From positions 88,016,142 to 88,080,141 of the forward strand of contig NC_134354.1 in assembly GCF_048569485.1 (NCBI RefSeq): DNA of 64,000 nucleotides. The letters are read 5' to 3'. Below the pieces are notes generated by a model. The model saw only the letters and a list, made by a program, of their open reading frames with translations, was not told where the DNA came from and searched no databases. The stretch is from Anomaloglossus baeobatrachus. Lineage: Eukaryota; Chordata; Amphibia; Anura; Aromobatidae. This document shows, in pieces, positions 22,256 through 34,581 of the stretch (position 1 is its first letter; each line of letters opens with the position of its first letter). The translations under genes were made by a program, and so were the position numbers.

Positions 22256-24060
22256 CCATCTCGGTCTTGGCTCGCAAAGGGGTGAATCCAAATGCGTGGA
22301 CCCCAGAAGAAGAGGACATCTTTATCTCCCTCAAGCAGGCCTTCTATTTGGCCCCGGCGCTGTACATACCAGAGAATAGCAAGCAGTTTATCCTAGAAGT
22401 GGATGCTTCATCCTCTGGTGCTGGGGCGATCCTCACACAGAAGTTGGCTACTGGTAAGACTATAACTTGCGGATTCTTGTCCAGGGCCTTCTTTTGTCTG
22501 AACAAAACGATTCTATTGGCAACCGAGAATTGCTGACGATCAAGTTGTCCTTGGAGGAGTGGTCATACCTTCTAGAGGGAGCCATGCAACCAGTCATCAT
22601 CTTCACCGACCACAAGAGTCTATCTATAGTCGGCTAAGAGGTTGAACCCGCGCCAAATCCGGTGGTCTTGATTTCATTCTGCATTTCTGCCCAGCTGAGA
22701 CGAACATTAAGGCTGATGTGATGTTGTGGTCATTTCTATTGGCCGATCAGGAGGAGGAACCTCAGCACATTATCGAACCTTCCAGGATGGTGTTGGTGGC
22801 TCCCATAGACGTATCCCAGGTTCCCGGTAAGACGTTGGTTGCTGAAGCACACCGGAAGAGAGTTCTTCAATGGTGTCATTCTCCAAGCTGGTTGGCCATG
22901 CTGGACAGAAGAAATCCTTGCAGCTGACCTTTCGGCATTATTGGTGGCCCACACTGCAACAAGACGTCCTGGAGTTTGTTTCAGTCTGTCCCTCAGGTGC
23001 CCGCAACAAGACCCTGAAGAAGCTTCCTGCTGGTCCACTGCTTTCTTTGCCAGTGTCATCTGCTCCTTGGCAGCATATTGGGATGGATTTTATCACAGAC
23101 CTCCTGAGGTCCTCTGCTTGCACCGCCATCTAGGTAGTGGTAGACAGATTTTCAAAAATGGCCCATTTCATTGACAAGATTGCCCTCTGTACCTGTGCTC
23201 ACTAAGCACTTCATCCAGCACATCTTCTAGCTGCACGGTCTACCGCTCCGCATTGTGTCTGACATAGGTGTCCAGTTTACCTCGCAATTCTGGAGAGCCA
23301 CCTGGAAGCCGCTGGATGTCAATTTGGACTTCTCAGGAGCCTATCATCCATAGTCCAATAGCCAAGTGGGGCAAGTGAATCAGAACCTGAAGAAATTCCT
23401 GCGGCACTTTGGTAACAAGCACCAGTTTCATCCTTGGGCGGAATTCTCATACAACAATCACGAGTGAATCCTCCGCCAAGTCTCCATTCCACATTGGTAT
23501 GGACAATGACCCAAAATCCCGTTTCCAGTGGTGCTCACCTCCGGCAATCCTGCAGTTGATTCTCTCATCAAGACTTTTTTCGTCATCTGGGCAGAGACCA
23601 GTTCTCCCTGGAGCAGTCCTCCATCCGAATAAGGAGGCACGTGAACAAGAGACTCCTAGATACTCCTTCGTTACAGCCCTAAGATAAGGTATGGCTCTTT
23701 TCCAGATACGTTCATCTCAAGGTACCTTCCTACAAGTTGGGTCCCCACTTTATCAGTTTTTTCGAGGTGTTCCAGTGGATTAATGAGGTGTCCTACAAGC
23801 TTAAGCTCCCAGCCTCCTTACACATCTCCAACTAATTCCATCTGTACCTCATACCTGTTATCTTGAGCCATTACTAAAGGGATCCAGGTAATTCACTCCC
23901 TTCGGTCAAAGATGAAGGGCCATCCTTGCTGTTAAAGAGGTTAGAGGTAAAACCTACTATTTGGTGGACTGGAAGGGGTTTGATCTAGAGGCGAGGTCAT
24001 GGGAGCCAAGGGAGAATATATGGTTAAATAGTTTGAAAAACAGGACATGCTCTGAGATTC
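22256..24060 (+). mobile_element. Chromodomain gypsy-type pol fossil
   Basis: A second, unrelated Ty3/gypsy remnant on the plus strand. In order: the RT-RNase H junction with KQAFYLAPALYIPE and FILEVDASSSGAGAILTQK (22,267-22,500), an integrase zinc-finger/core region with FRHYWWPTLQQDV and PWQHIGMDFITDLL (22,900-23,110), and a chromodomain-like tail (WKGFDLEARSWEPRENIW, about 23,965-24,020). The tail marks it as a chromovirus relative. No LTRs are visible. It is broken with many lesions, an old fragment that carries no gag or protease. Confidence 0.85.
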
Positions 24061-24278
24061 ACCGATCTCATTCTCAAATCTGTGCGTCATCCAATAAAAA
24101 AAATCTGGCAGCACAAGGATATATCAAGTGAATGTAAGAATGTGGCCTAAGGAACTCAAGTAGAGATACAGAATATTTACATCTAGTCTCATCTGATTAG
24201 AGTCATTTTCTGTTTCTTTGGTCAGACCTTCATGTCAGCCACAACTCGTCTTGTCACACTGATCACCGCAACCCTTAA

Positions 24279-24690
24279 CCCCTTTACTCCCAGGCAATTT
24301 TTCATACTTGTATTTTCATTTTTGCATATTTTTTTCTCTCTCCTCCCAAAGCCATAACACAATTTTTTTCTATTTACATAGCTGTATGAGGGCTATTTAT
24401 TTTTTTTGATTTGTAGTTTTGAAGGAATCCATTCATTTACAGTACTACGTACTGAGTAATGGGCGAAAAAAATTACAAAGTAGGGTGAAATGGTGAAAAA
24501 TATGCCATTCTGCCATAGTTCTTTTGAAATTTGTTTTTTTACGGCATTCATTTCATGTAAAGAATGACCTGGTTACATGAGTCTCCTGGTCAGTATAATT
24601 ATGGCGATTACTAAGAACCATTTAACAATATTGGTTTAAAATGTAGGCATATAAGGCTTCTCTTATCTATGTAGATTTTAATTTTTACAC
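24279..24690. mobile_element. Fragment of a TTAA-type non-autonomous DNA element
   Basis: Starts CCCCTTTACTCCCAGGCA directly after TTAA (24,275-24,278). It continues with CAAAGCCATAACAC and GTATGAGGGCTATTTATT, which match, in reverse, the 3' part of the complete element at 58,064-59,357. The right end is not identifiable. Confidence 0.5.
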
Positions 24691-25275
24691 ATGACACCAC
24701 CATGACAGAGGGTCCACCTCGTGGGACAGAAAACCTGTGGATACAAAAAAAAACCCAACAAACAACAAAACAAAAAACAGGTCTGCCCACCATTACTCTT
24801 CAGTGGTTTGCTGTCCTAGCGGCAGGATCCTGTAGATTCCCATGTGCTGCCTGGGATAAGGTGAGAATAGTTTTCTTTGCACCGCAGAGACTGCCTTCCC
24901 ATGGGGGGGGGTCACACATGTGCTTAGTTACCCGTCTAAGAACTGCACCCCAGGCCAAAAAGTCCTGCTCAAAATCCCAGAAGGAAATTCTCTTATCAGA
25001 GTCTGCGGGGTGCAGTAGAGAACAGATCCCTGTGGGTTCCAGCGCAGGTTTGAGTGCTGGAAGAATGTCATAGTTGGGTGCGCAGGACATTCAAAACTGA
25101 ATGCACAGAGGCTCCTCTTTTGTCTACACCAGATGATGGGGATTGGCAGCCAACCAATGATCATCTGCAGACTTAAGAAAAGATACCCTGTCTGGTAGGA
25201 TGTATAGTCCAGGCGAAGTGAACCATGAACTGGCTACCCCATCCACTATGGAGCAAAGACTGAACAGCTTTAACT
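24691..25275. other. Unassigned stretch
   Basis: About 580 bp without recognisable coding motifs, terminal repeats or element signatures. Two overlapping frames exist (24,702-25,073 plus; 24,800-25,090 minus) but neither has protein-like composition that I recognise. It may be an undescribed repeat or unique sequence. Confidence 0.3.
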
Positions 25276-25870
25276 AAGGCCCCCTTCACTCGTCAGTGAT
25301 TCTGGTACATATGTTGCAGTTTTTATACGTACCAGAATCACGAACATACGCAGACTCATTACAAATCAATGGGTTTACGTACACATCGGTGATTTTCAAC
25401 TGACAGTGTTTCCATGCGGAGGACATGTGTGTCCGTGTGCTCCGCATGGAGACAAGTCCGTTTTTTTCTGGCATCACTAATGTCTCACGGATCACACTAT
25501 GGTGTGATCTGTGAAACACGTACCAGAAAATCATGTACATTTAAAATAAAAAGCTTTGTAAATTCACCCATCTCCAGCGATGCTGTCTTCAGCTGCTGCG
25601 GTCTCTGCTTCCAGGCTGGCTAATTATGCTCATACATATGCACTAGACAGCCGACCCAGAACTAGCTGCAGAGGGGAGACTGCAGCGGCCAGGCACAGCA
25701 TCGCGGGAGACCTCAGCACCACGGACAGCAGGAGCATGGACAGGTGAGTACAAGTTGCTGATCTCCTTTATTATCATGGATAGCACACGGAGAACACTCA
25801 TATGCCAAAATCATGGCACACGGAGGGACATACGCACCTTTATCACGTCAGTGAAACACGTGTTTTATTT
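25276..25870. mobile_element. Probable non-autonomous DNA element (MITE-like)
   Basis: Opens AGGCCCCCTTCACTCGTCAG and contains internal inverted stretches (CTGGTACATATG / CATACGCAG...; ATCACACTATGGTGTGATCTGT) in the style of amphibian hAT-type MITEs. CACGTCAGTGAAACACGTG lies near the right end. A clear target duplication is not visible. Confidence 0.4.
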
Positions 25871-25949
25871 ATAAAAAAATGTTTTGCCATGATCAGAAAA
25901 AAAAAAAAAGGTTTCATTTCAAAGAATGTCAAATATAATTATCCGATTG

Positions 25950-27190
25950 AGGAAGCTCTCTGCTCTTTGGGATAAAGCCCCCAAAGACTGATATTCCCAT
26001 CTCAAAAATTTCGAGGAATACATTCCTTCATTTTGATAACTTGGGTTTATTAAGTAACTCATTCATAGAAAAGCTGACAGTTTTTCAGAAGGGCTTTATA
26101 ATCAGGAATTTCACCTAGCATAGCGCGTACCCATTCAACATCTCTGATCAACTCAGCCCATTGAGTCCTCTGGCTTTAGAATTGGAAGGGAAATAATCCC
26201 TCAAAAGCTAGACTACGTGCAATTCTCCATGAGGGAGAATGTGTTTGGTTTTTTTTCCACAATTACATTTTGGTCCAGACGGATGGCGACAAAAAAGGGT
26301 TTCCCTCTTAACAGTAGATCTAGTCAGTGCTTAGGGGAAGAAGATTATACAAGGAGATAAAACCCAGGGAAAAAGAAGCAAAGTGGAGATTTTCAAGGAG
26401 AATAAATAGGAAGTTCCTGTTTGGAAATGTTCCCTCAGAATCAACTAAGAAACAAAAGTTTCTTACTTCATGTTGGGGGTAAGGGGAAGATTAAAATAGT
26501 TTCCTCAAAACTGGGAATTAATTACATAAAATACCAGCATTCTACACCTAATAAAAACTGGGTTGAAACTAGAATTTCTCTCATTCTCCCAGGACAAATT
26601 CCAACAAACATTAGCACCAGGAAAAAGCCAATCAGCTCTAGAATTAGATATATATTTTCTATTGAAAGAAAACGGTCATAGTGCCCTGCACCACTCAAGA
26701 AGAAGAAGGTTTAGGGTTTTAGTCTCATTCTAAAAAGAAAACCCAATAGGAAAATGAGAACCATTATAAACTTTAAAGGCTTGAACAGGTTTCTAAAATA
26801 CAGAAAAATAGAAATGGTGGCAACAAGGTAGGTGGTAGATCTGTTATATCAGGACTGTTTCATGGACATCCAGGAAGCCTACTACCATATACCTGTCCAC
26901 TGGAACCATCAGAAATGTTTAAGGGTGGCAATGATTTATCAAGGAAGACTCTCTCATTTTCAATATCAAGCTGTACCCTTCAGGCTCTCAATGGCCCCCT
27001 CTGTCTTTACAAGAAAGAGTATCCTTTTTATTCCTTCCTTGGACAACTTTATAATCGTGCCCCTTACACAAAATTAAAGCTAACTCCATCACGGCGTCAG
27101 ACCTTCCTAGGCAGAACATTGGATTCCACAAACATGCGTTGCTTCCTGAGAGAGAAAAATAATCAGAAGGGTTTTGGGACAGGTAGCTTA
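25950..27190 (+). mobile_element. Decayed DIRS-type retroelement fragment
   Basis: An RT remnant reads CFMDIQEAYYHIPVHW and FQYQAVPFRLSMAPSVFT (about 26,850-27,010), followed by LTPSRRQTFLGRTLDS (27,080-27,125). These are the DIRS-clade RT palm and post-palm motifs. Upstream pieces (KPNRKMRTIINFKGLNRF, about 26,740-26,795) fit the same family. Heavily broken and 5'/3' incomplete; much older than the three DIRS copies to the right and of a different subfamily. Confidence 0.7.
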
Positions 27191-27194
27191 CAGA

Positions 27195-27632
27195 CAGAGG
27201 CATAACAAGAGGCCGATGGTCCCTTGTGCAAGATTTCGTATGTACGTCCCACATCCTGGGACCTGTCGTTGTATATATATATATATGTTTCCTTGTAGAT
27301 TCTACTCACCTTCCCCCCTACCATGACACAAAGCATCCTCCTCTCTAGCCAGCACAGAGGCCCGCCAGCTGACATCAGCATGCCTGTAATGGCAACGTAT
27401 GATGTCCCTACCATTTGGCGCCAATGCTTGGCACACCGATATCCACTGCCGGCTTCCGAATGGTATATACTGCAGTGCAGGAACCCAACGGGTCTCTGCA
27501 CCACAATACACTTCAGCTGTATGTGTGTCTGAATGCACACACTCAGCTAAACAGCTGTAGTGGGTACAGGGATCGGGGATCCCCTCCAGCAAAGGCGCAG
27601 TCAAGCTTTCTGCGATGATAGCTACGCCCCTG
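27195..27632. mobile_element. Non-autonomous DNA element, 438 bp
   Basis: The ends are inverted: left CAGAGGCATAACAAG and right CGATGATAGCTACGCCCCTG (complement CAGGGGCGTAGCTATCATCG). Flanks CTTACAGA and CCTACAAA agree at 6 of 8 positions, consistent with a decayed 8-bp hAT target duplication. A TA microsatellite is at 27,269-27,286. Confidence 0.55.
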
Positions 27633-28100
27633 CCTACAAACTATACATAACTGTTCATACTCAGTCCATGACACACAAATGTGTCAGAAATGTTTTTTTT
27701 GCAGGTGATGTGGAGAGAGTGGTACTAGAGAGAAGTCAAAATTGGAGCTGGATTCTTGAATACTGGTATGAGGACTTAAGAGGAAATAATGTCTGTAGGG
27801 GCCTACATCCAATTCAAACCCAATACCCTCATGTTACAAAGCAACAATACAGACTGCTGATGTGACCAAAAAACTTGTGTCTTCACCCAATGACTAAATC
27901 CTGCAAATCCAAATCCTTGCAAATTTTTATGAGATCTAGTGTTGTCACCCTGTGGCCACTTCTTTCAGAATGAATGTTCGTAATTTGATGAGCCGTGTTT
28001 ACATCTAAGCAGCAGCTCAGATATTTACAAGATTGAATAATAAAAGTTAAAATCTTATATCTATATGCCGAGGAAAAAAAAAATGTTAACAACCAAACTA
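27633..28100. other. Unassigned stretch
   Basis: About 470 bp between a MITE-like element and the CR1 LINE. The 101-aa plus-strand frame at 27,560-27,865 shows no motif I recognise. It might be the tail of the decayed DIRS element interrupted by the MITE. Confidence 0.3.
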
Positions 28101-28384
28101 AACTACTCAGGAGGTGCTCGTCTTCACACTACTTGGGAGTGATCTGATGGAGAATGGCTGCAAATACATGTTTAGGGAGAAGGTGGAAACACACGTTCGA
28201 CAGAAGGCTTGCCACACTCATCAGGAGGGCTTTAAACTAGAAGAGGGGATGGGAGAAAAAAAAAAAACAGCAAACAAGAACATGCAGCAGAAGGACAAAC
28301 TAATCAAGGATATCAGATGCCGAGGACCCAAGACAGGGTACTCAGAAAGAAGCTTAGAAAAGGGGAGCAAAACTTCTTTCCGGC

Positions 28385-29734
28385 ATGCTGACCAGTGCAA
28401 GAAGCCTGACCAATAAGATTGAAGAACTGGAGCTGGTAATGTATGATGAAAAATACGACCTAATAGGAATAACTGAGACATGGTTAGATGACAGTTATGA
28501 TTGGGCGGCTAAACTGCAAGGATATGAATTGTTTAGGAGGGATCGTAAAATAAAGGAAAGGGGGTGGAGTCTGTCTATATATAAAGTCCAGTTTAAAGCC
28601 CAGACTAAGAAGATATTCAAGAGGGAAATGAAGAGGTGGAGTCTCTATGGGTGGAGATACAAAGAGGGAAAACTAATAATAAAATCCTCATAGGGGTTTG
28701 TTATAAGCCACTAAATATAACAGAAACCACTGAAAATGTATTATTGAAACAAACAAATAGACAAAGCAGCAAATCACAATGAGGTGATAATTATGGGAGA
28801 CTTCAACTACTCAGACATAGACTGGGAAACTGAAACCTGCATATCTCAGAAAGGAAACCGGTTTCTGTCAGTAGCCAAGGATAATTATCTGTCACAACTT
28901 GTGCAGGGCCCAACTAGAGGGACAGCCCTTCTGGACTTAATTTTTAAGCAACAGGCCAGATAGAATAACAGAAGTACGAGTGGATGGGCACCTAGGGAAT
29001 AGTGACCACAATATAATACAATTCCACTTGTCGTTCAGAAAGGTGCCTTGGAGGGGGGTTACAAAAACGCTGAATTTTAGGAAAGCAAAGTTTAATCAGC
29101 TTAGAGAGGACCTTCGTCAAATTGATTGGGACAATGTCCTCAAAAATAGGAGCACAGAAAATAAAATGAGAAATTTTTAAATCAGTATTAAACATCCACT
29201 GCGAGCGAGCCATACCGTACGGGAATAAAAGTACTAGGAACAGGAGAAAACCAATCTGGCCAAATAAGGATGTAAAAGGGGCAATAAATAATAAGAACAA
29301 GGCATTTAAGAAGCTAACACAAGAAGGCAGCGAAGAAGCATTAAAAAGTTATAGAGAAAAAAATAAAATGTGTAACAAACAAATACATTTAGCAAAAGTA
29401 GAAACTGTGAGACTCATTGCTAAGGAAAGCAAAAGAAATCCCAAACTATTCTTTAATTATATAAACATTAAAATGATTAAAATTGATGGTGTCGGCCCTT
29501 TAAAGAACAATGAGGGTAAAAATCATAGAGCGCGATGTGGGAAAAGCAAATGTTTTAAATACTTTTTTCTCAACTGTGTTCACACAGGGAAAGGATATGC
29601 CAGGGGAAATGCAGAGTGATAATGTAAATGCCCCATTAAGTATTACCTGCCTAACCCAGGAAGAAGTGCAGAACTGACTTAGTAACATTAAAATTAACAA
29701 ATCATCAGGCCCTGATGGCATTCACCCTTGGGTA
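28385..29734 (+). pseudogene. CR1 LINE endonuclease and linker region, broken
   Basis: The apurinic-type endonuclease that nicks target DNA for reverse transcription. Visible motifs: N-terminal ARSLTNKIEELELVM and YDLIGITETWLDDS (28,390-28,500, with the catalytic ETWL glutamate), GDFNYSDIDWE (about 28,799) and the C-terminal SDH signature (LGNSDHNIIQFHLSF, about 28,990). A linker with SKRNPKLFFNYIN (29,420) and the start of the RT region (SSGPDGIHPW, about 29,702) follow. Several frameshifts and stops separate the pieces, so no full protein can be made. Confidence 0.85.
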
Positions 29735-29738
29735 TTAA

Positions 29739-30684
29739 CCCCTTCACCCCCAACCAATAAAACACCCTAATGACTGGGCCATTTTTTGCAATTCTGACCA
29801 GTGTCATTTTGACAGGTATATAACTCTGGAAACGCTTCAACCGATCCCGGTAATTCTGACGTTGTTTTTTCGTGACATATTGTACTTCATGTCAGTGGTA
29901 AATTTAGGCCGATATTTTTTGCGTTTATTTGTGAAAATTTCGGAAATTTAGCGGACAATTATGAAGTTTTTAAACTTTGAAATTTTATGCCTTGGAAATC
30001 TGATTTGATATGTCACACAACACAGTTGCTAAATGAAATTTCCACATATCTACTTTACATCAGCGCAATTTTCGAAACAAATTTTTTTTCGTTAGGGAGT
30101 TAAAAGGGGTTCAAAGTTCATCAGCTATTTCTCTTTTCCAACAAAATTTACAAAACAATTTTTTTTTTTTAGGGACCACATCAGATCACAGCGGGGGGGG
30201 GGGGGGGGGGGGGGGGGGGGAATCACAGCGGGGGGTGGGCAGATCACAGGGGGGGGAGCATACCGCAACGGGGGAGCATATCGCAACAGGGGGGAGCATA
30301 TCGCAACGGGGACGGAGATATCGCAAGCGGGGGTGAGCATATCGCAGCGGGGGTGAGCATATCGCAGCGGGTGGGGTGAGCATATCGCAGCGGGGGGTGA
30401 GCATATCGCAGCGGGGCGTGAGCATATCGCAGCGGGGGTGAGCATATCGCAGCGGGGGGGGCACATCGCCAGCGAGCGCGCAGGGGGGCCATCACGGAAG
30501 CAATACCCGACCTAGGGTCAAGCAAAGGTACCCCTGCTGTAAGAAACAGCAGGTGACATCATTTGAAAGCCATTGCTATGGCCACGGCAATCAAATGAAC
30601 TTTATGGCAGTAAAGTTACGTCCCTGGTCGTTAAGTCACGTTAAATAGGATGTAACTTTACTGCCCGTGGTCGTGATGAAGGGG
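29739..30684. mobile_element. TTAA-flanked non-autonomous element (946 bp) inside CR1
   Basis: TTAA lies at 29,735-29,738 and 30,685-30,688. Ends are CCCCTTCACCCCCAACC and, read inward from the right, CCCCTTCATCACGACC. Dropping the insert restores a continuous CR1 sequence (GGTATTAAGGGAGTTAAG). TTAA duplication is typical of piggyBac and Kolobok elements. A G-rich minisatellite lies within. Confidence 0.85.
30191..30475. repeat. G-rich minisatellite with a 28-G run
   Basis: An uninterrupted run of 28 G (30,193-30,220) is followed by about a dozen units of 18-23 bp of the form GAGCATATCGCAGCGGGGG. Unit length varies mainly in the G tract. The strand is strongly G-skewed and could form G-quadruplexes. 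The long minus-strand frames over it are repeat artefacts. Confidence 0.9.
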
Positions 30685-30734
30685 TTAAGGGAGTTAAGTA
30701 ATGTGATAGACAGGCCTCTATTCCTTATATTTAA

Positions 30735-31290
30735 AGACTCTATAGAAACAGGTCTGTTCCACTGATTGGCGGGCTAGCAAACGTAGGTACCAATATTAAA
30801 AAGGGGTCTAAAAGGGAAACTGAAAACTATAGGCCAGGTAAGCTTAACATCTGTTGTGGGTAAAATGTTTGAAGGGTTTTTAAGGAATACTATTATGGAC
30901 TGTCTCAATGTTAATAAATCTTTAACTCCATATCAGCATGGATTTATGAAGGATCGCTCCTGTCAAACTAACCTGATCAGCTTCTATGAGGATGTAAGCT
31001 CTCAAATGGACCGAGGAGAATCATTGGATGTCATTTATCTCGACTTCGGTAAAGCATTTGACACTGTCCCACATAAAAGATTGATAAGTAAAATGAAAAA
31101 GCTTGGGCTAAGGGAAAATGTGTGTAGATGGGTAGGTAGCTGGCTTATTGATAGAAAACAAAGAGTGGTTATTAATGGTGCATACTCAGATTGGGCCAGT
31201 GTTACTAGTGAGGTACCACAGGGGTCTGTACTGGGCCCTCTACTTTTTAATATATTTATTAATGATCTGGTGGATGGCTTACAGAGTAAA
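30735..31290 (+). pseudogene. CR1 LINE reverse transcriptase, N-terminal half
   Basis: Open frame from about 30,856 with [20 protein letters not shown], catalytic motif A ([18 protein letters not shown]) and motif B ([19 protein letters not shown]). The frame runs into the DIRS insertion at 31,291, which removes motif C from this piece. Confidence 0.9.
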
Positions 31291-31809
31291 GAAGGGAATT
31301 TTGTTTACTTACCGTAAATTCCTTTTCTTCTAGCTCCAATTGGGAGACCCAGACAATTGGGTGTATAGCTATTGCCTCTGGAGGCCACACAAAGTATTAC
31401 ACTTAAAAGTGTAAGGCCCCTCCCCTTCTGGCTATACACCCCCAGTGGGATCACTGGCTCACCAGTTTTAGTGCCAAAGCAAGAAGGAGGAAAGCCAATA
31501 ACTGGTTTAAAGACCAATTCAATCCGAGGAAACATCGGAGAACTGAACCATACCACATGAACAACATGTGTACCCGAAAAAACAGAAAAACCCCGAGAAA
31601 ACAGGGCGGGTGCTGGGTCTCCCAATTGGAGCTAGAAGAAAAGGAATTTACGGTAAGTAAACAAAATTCCCTTCTTCTTTGTCGCTCCATTGGGAGACCC
31701 AGACAATTGGGATGTCCAAAAGCAATCCCTGGGTGGGTAAAAGAATACCTCATGATAGGGCCGTCAAACGGCCCTCTCCTACAGGTGGCCAACCGCCGCC
31801 TGAATGACT

Positions 31810-34581
31810 TATCTACCTAGGCTGGCGTCTGCCGAAGCGTAGGCATGCATCTGATAATGCTTGGTAAAAGTAAGTAGACTCGACCAGGTGGGTGCCTGAC
31901 ACACCTGCTGAGCCGTAGCCTGGTGCCGTAATGCCCAGGATGCACCCACGGCTCTGGTAGAATGGGCCTTTGGCCTTGAGAGAACCAGAAGCCCAGTAGA
32001 ACTGTAGGTTTCAAGAATTGGTTCCTCGAGCCCCCGAGCAAGGGTGGATCTGGAAGCTTGCGACTGTTTACGCCGACCAGCGACAAGGACAAAGAGTGCA
32101 TCCGGGTGGCGCAGGAGCGCCATGCGGGAAGTAGAACCTGAGTGCTCTCACCAGAACCAACAGATGCAAATCTTTCTGAAATTGATGGACTGGACGAGGA
32201 CACAAAGAAGGTGAGGTGATATCCTGATTGATATGAAAATGGGATACCACCTTAGGGAGAAATTCCGGAACCGGACGCAGAACTACCCTGTCCTGGTGAA
32301 GGACCAGGAAGGGAGTTTGTATGAGAGCGTTGCTAGCTCGGAAACTCTCCTAAGAGACGAGACCGTTACTAGAAGGCCACTTCCCGTGAAAAACGGGAAG
32401 GGAGACATCCTTCAAGGCTCGAAAGGCGGCATCTGGAGAGCAATTAGAACCTTGTTCAGATCTCAGGGCTCTAACGGCCGCTTGTACGGAGTGCTGAGAA
32501 GACAAACTCCCCGTAGGAACGTGCGTACCTGAGGAAGTCGTCGTTTCTGAAAAAATACAGATAGCGCTGAGACTTGTCCCTAAAGGGAACTGAGCGACAA
32601 CCCATTTTCCTACCTAGATTGCAGGAAGGAAGGAAACATAGACGATGCAACCGGCCAGGGAGAAACACCCTGCGCCGAGCACCGAGATAAGAACATCTTC
32701 CACGTCCTGTGGTCAATCTTGGCGGACGTTGGTATGCTAGCCTGTCTCATGGTGGCAACCACGTCCTGAGGTAATCCTGACGACACTAGGTTCCAGGACT
32801 CAATGCCACACCATCCGGTTGAGGGCCGTAGAATTCAAATGGAAGAATGGCCCTTGAGACAGCCAGTCTGATTGGTCTGGTAGTGCCCCCGGTTAGCCTA
32901 CCGTGAGGCACCACAGAACCGAGTACCACAACATCCTCGGCCAATTTGTAGCGACGAGGATGGCGCGGCCGCAGTCGGTCTTGATCTAGCGCAGTACTCT
33001 GGGCAACAATGCCAGAGGTGGCACCTAAGGTAGCTGGAACTGCGACCAATGCTGAACTAAGGCGTTTGCCGCCAGAGCTCGATGATTGTGAAACCGTGCC
33101 ATGAAGCTGGCACATTGTTGTTGTGCCGTGACGCCATTAGATCGACGTCCGGCCTCTGTCAGCGGCGCCAGATCTCCTGAAACCCGTCCGGGTGAGGAGA
33201 CCATACTCTTTCGGCCACACCTCAGCGACTTAGGAAGTCAGCTTCCTAGTTTCCACACTTGGGATGTGAATTGTGGATATGGTGGATGCCGTGTCTTCCA
33301 CCCACATCAGAACCTGCCGGACTTCCTGGAAGGCTTGCCGGTTGCGCGTTCTTCCTTGGTGGTTGATGTATGCCACCGCTGTGGAGCTGTCCGACTGAAG
33401 TAGGATATGCTTGCTTTCCAGCCGCTGTTGGAAGGATTGTAGGGCAAGATACACTGCTCTGTGTTCAAGAACATTGATCTGAAGAGTGGACTCTTGCTGA
33501 GTCCACGTACCCTGAGCGCTGTAGTGGAGAAAAACTGCTCCCCACCCTGATAGACTCGCGTCTGTCGTAACTATCGCCCAGGACGGGGATAGGAAGGACC
33601 TTCTTTTTGACCAAGAGGTGAGAAGAAGCCACCACCGTAGAGATTCCTTGGCCGCCTGAGAAAGAACGACGACTCTGTTGAGGGACGTCGACTCCTCGTC
33701 CCATTGGCGGAGAATGTCCCATTGTAGTGGACGCAGTAAAACTGCGCGAAAGGAACTGCCTCCATTGCTACCATCTTACGTAGGAAGTGCATGAGGCGTC
33801 TCAATGTGTGCGACTGGTTCTTAAAGAAGAGCTTGCAGCCCGTAGTGAATGCTGTTTGTCTAGCGGCAGCTTCACTATCGCTGAGAGAGTAAGAAACTCT
33901 ATGCCTAGATATGTTATCGATAGGGTCGGGGTCGGATCTGACTTTAAAAAGTTGATGATCCACCCAAAACTCTAGAGAGTCTCCAGCGCAACGTTCGGGC
34001 AGTGTTGGCATGTTTCCTAAGAGAGTGCCTTGACAAGTAGATCGTCTAAATACGGGACCACAGAGTGACCCTGAGAGTGCAGGACTGTGACTACTGCTGC
34101 CCTGACCTTGGCGAAGACCAGTTGGACTGTCGCTAGCCGGAAGGTAGAGCTACGAACAGAGGGTGTTCGTCTCCTATAACGAAGCGTAGAAACGCTAGTG
34201 CTCTGGATCAATCGGCACGTGTGGATAAGCATCCTTGATGCCTAATGATGCTAGGAAATATCCTTGGGACCTTGAGGCGATGACATGGCGGAGGGATTCC
34301 ATCCGGAACCGCCTGGTGTCCACGAGCTTGCTGAGCATTTTTAGATCCAGAACGGGACGGAACGGCCCGTTGTTATAGGTACCGCAAAGAATTTGGGGTA
34401 AAAACCGTGACCTTGTTCCTGAAGAGGAACGGGGGTCATCACTCTTTCTGCCTATAGAGTGCACCCTGTTTGCAGAAGAGCAGCGGCCCGGCCGGGAGGT
34501 GGAGAAATTCTGAAGAATCGAGTTGGAGGACGAGAAGTGAGCTCTATCCTGTACCCGTGAGACAGAATGTCTCACACTCAA
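31810..34581 (-). pseudogene. DIRS copy A RT / RNase H / tyrosine recombinase remnants
   Basis: RT pieces with FRPVLDLKMLSKLVDTR, FLASLGIKDAYPHVPID and the palm motif VVPYLDDLLV (34,017-34,581). RNase H with LLQSDSSTAVAYINHQG (33,230-33,454). Tyrosine-recombinase-type KAHSTRAVGASWAL with a downstream HYQMHAYASADA (31,809-32,123). The recombinase replaces the integrase of LTR elements and inserts a circular intermediate. Broken, with many lesions; treated as a fossil. Confidence 0.85.

Noticed and set aside
30125-30525. Minus-strand frames with AICSPP / RYAHPRCDML repeats
   Set aside because: They come from the G-rich minisatellite in three frames at once.
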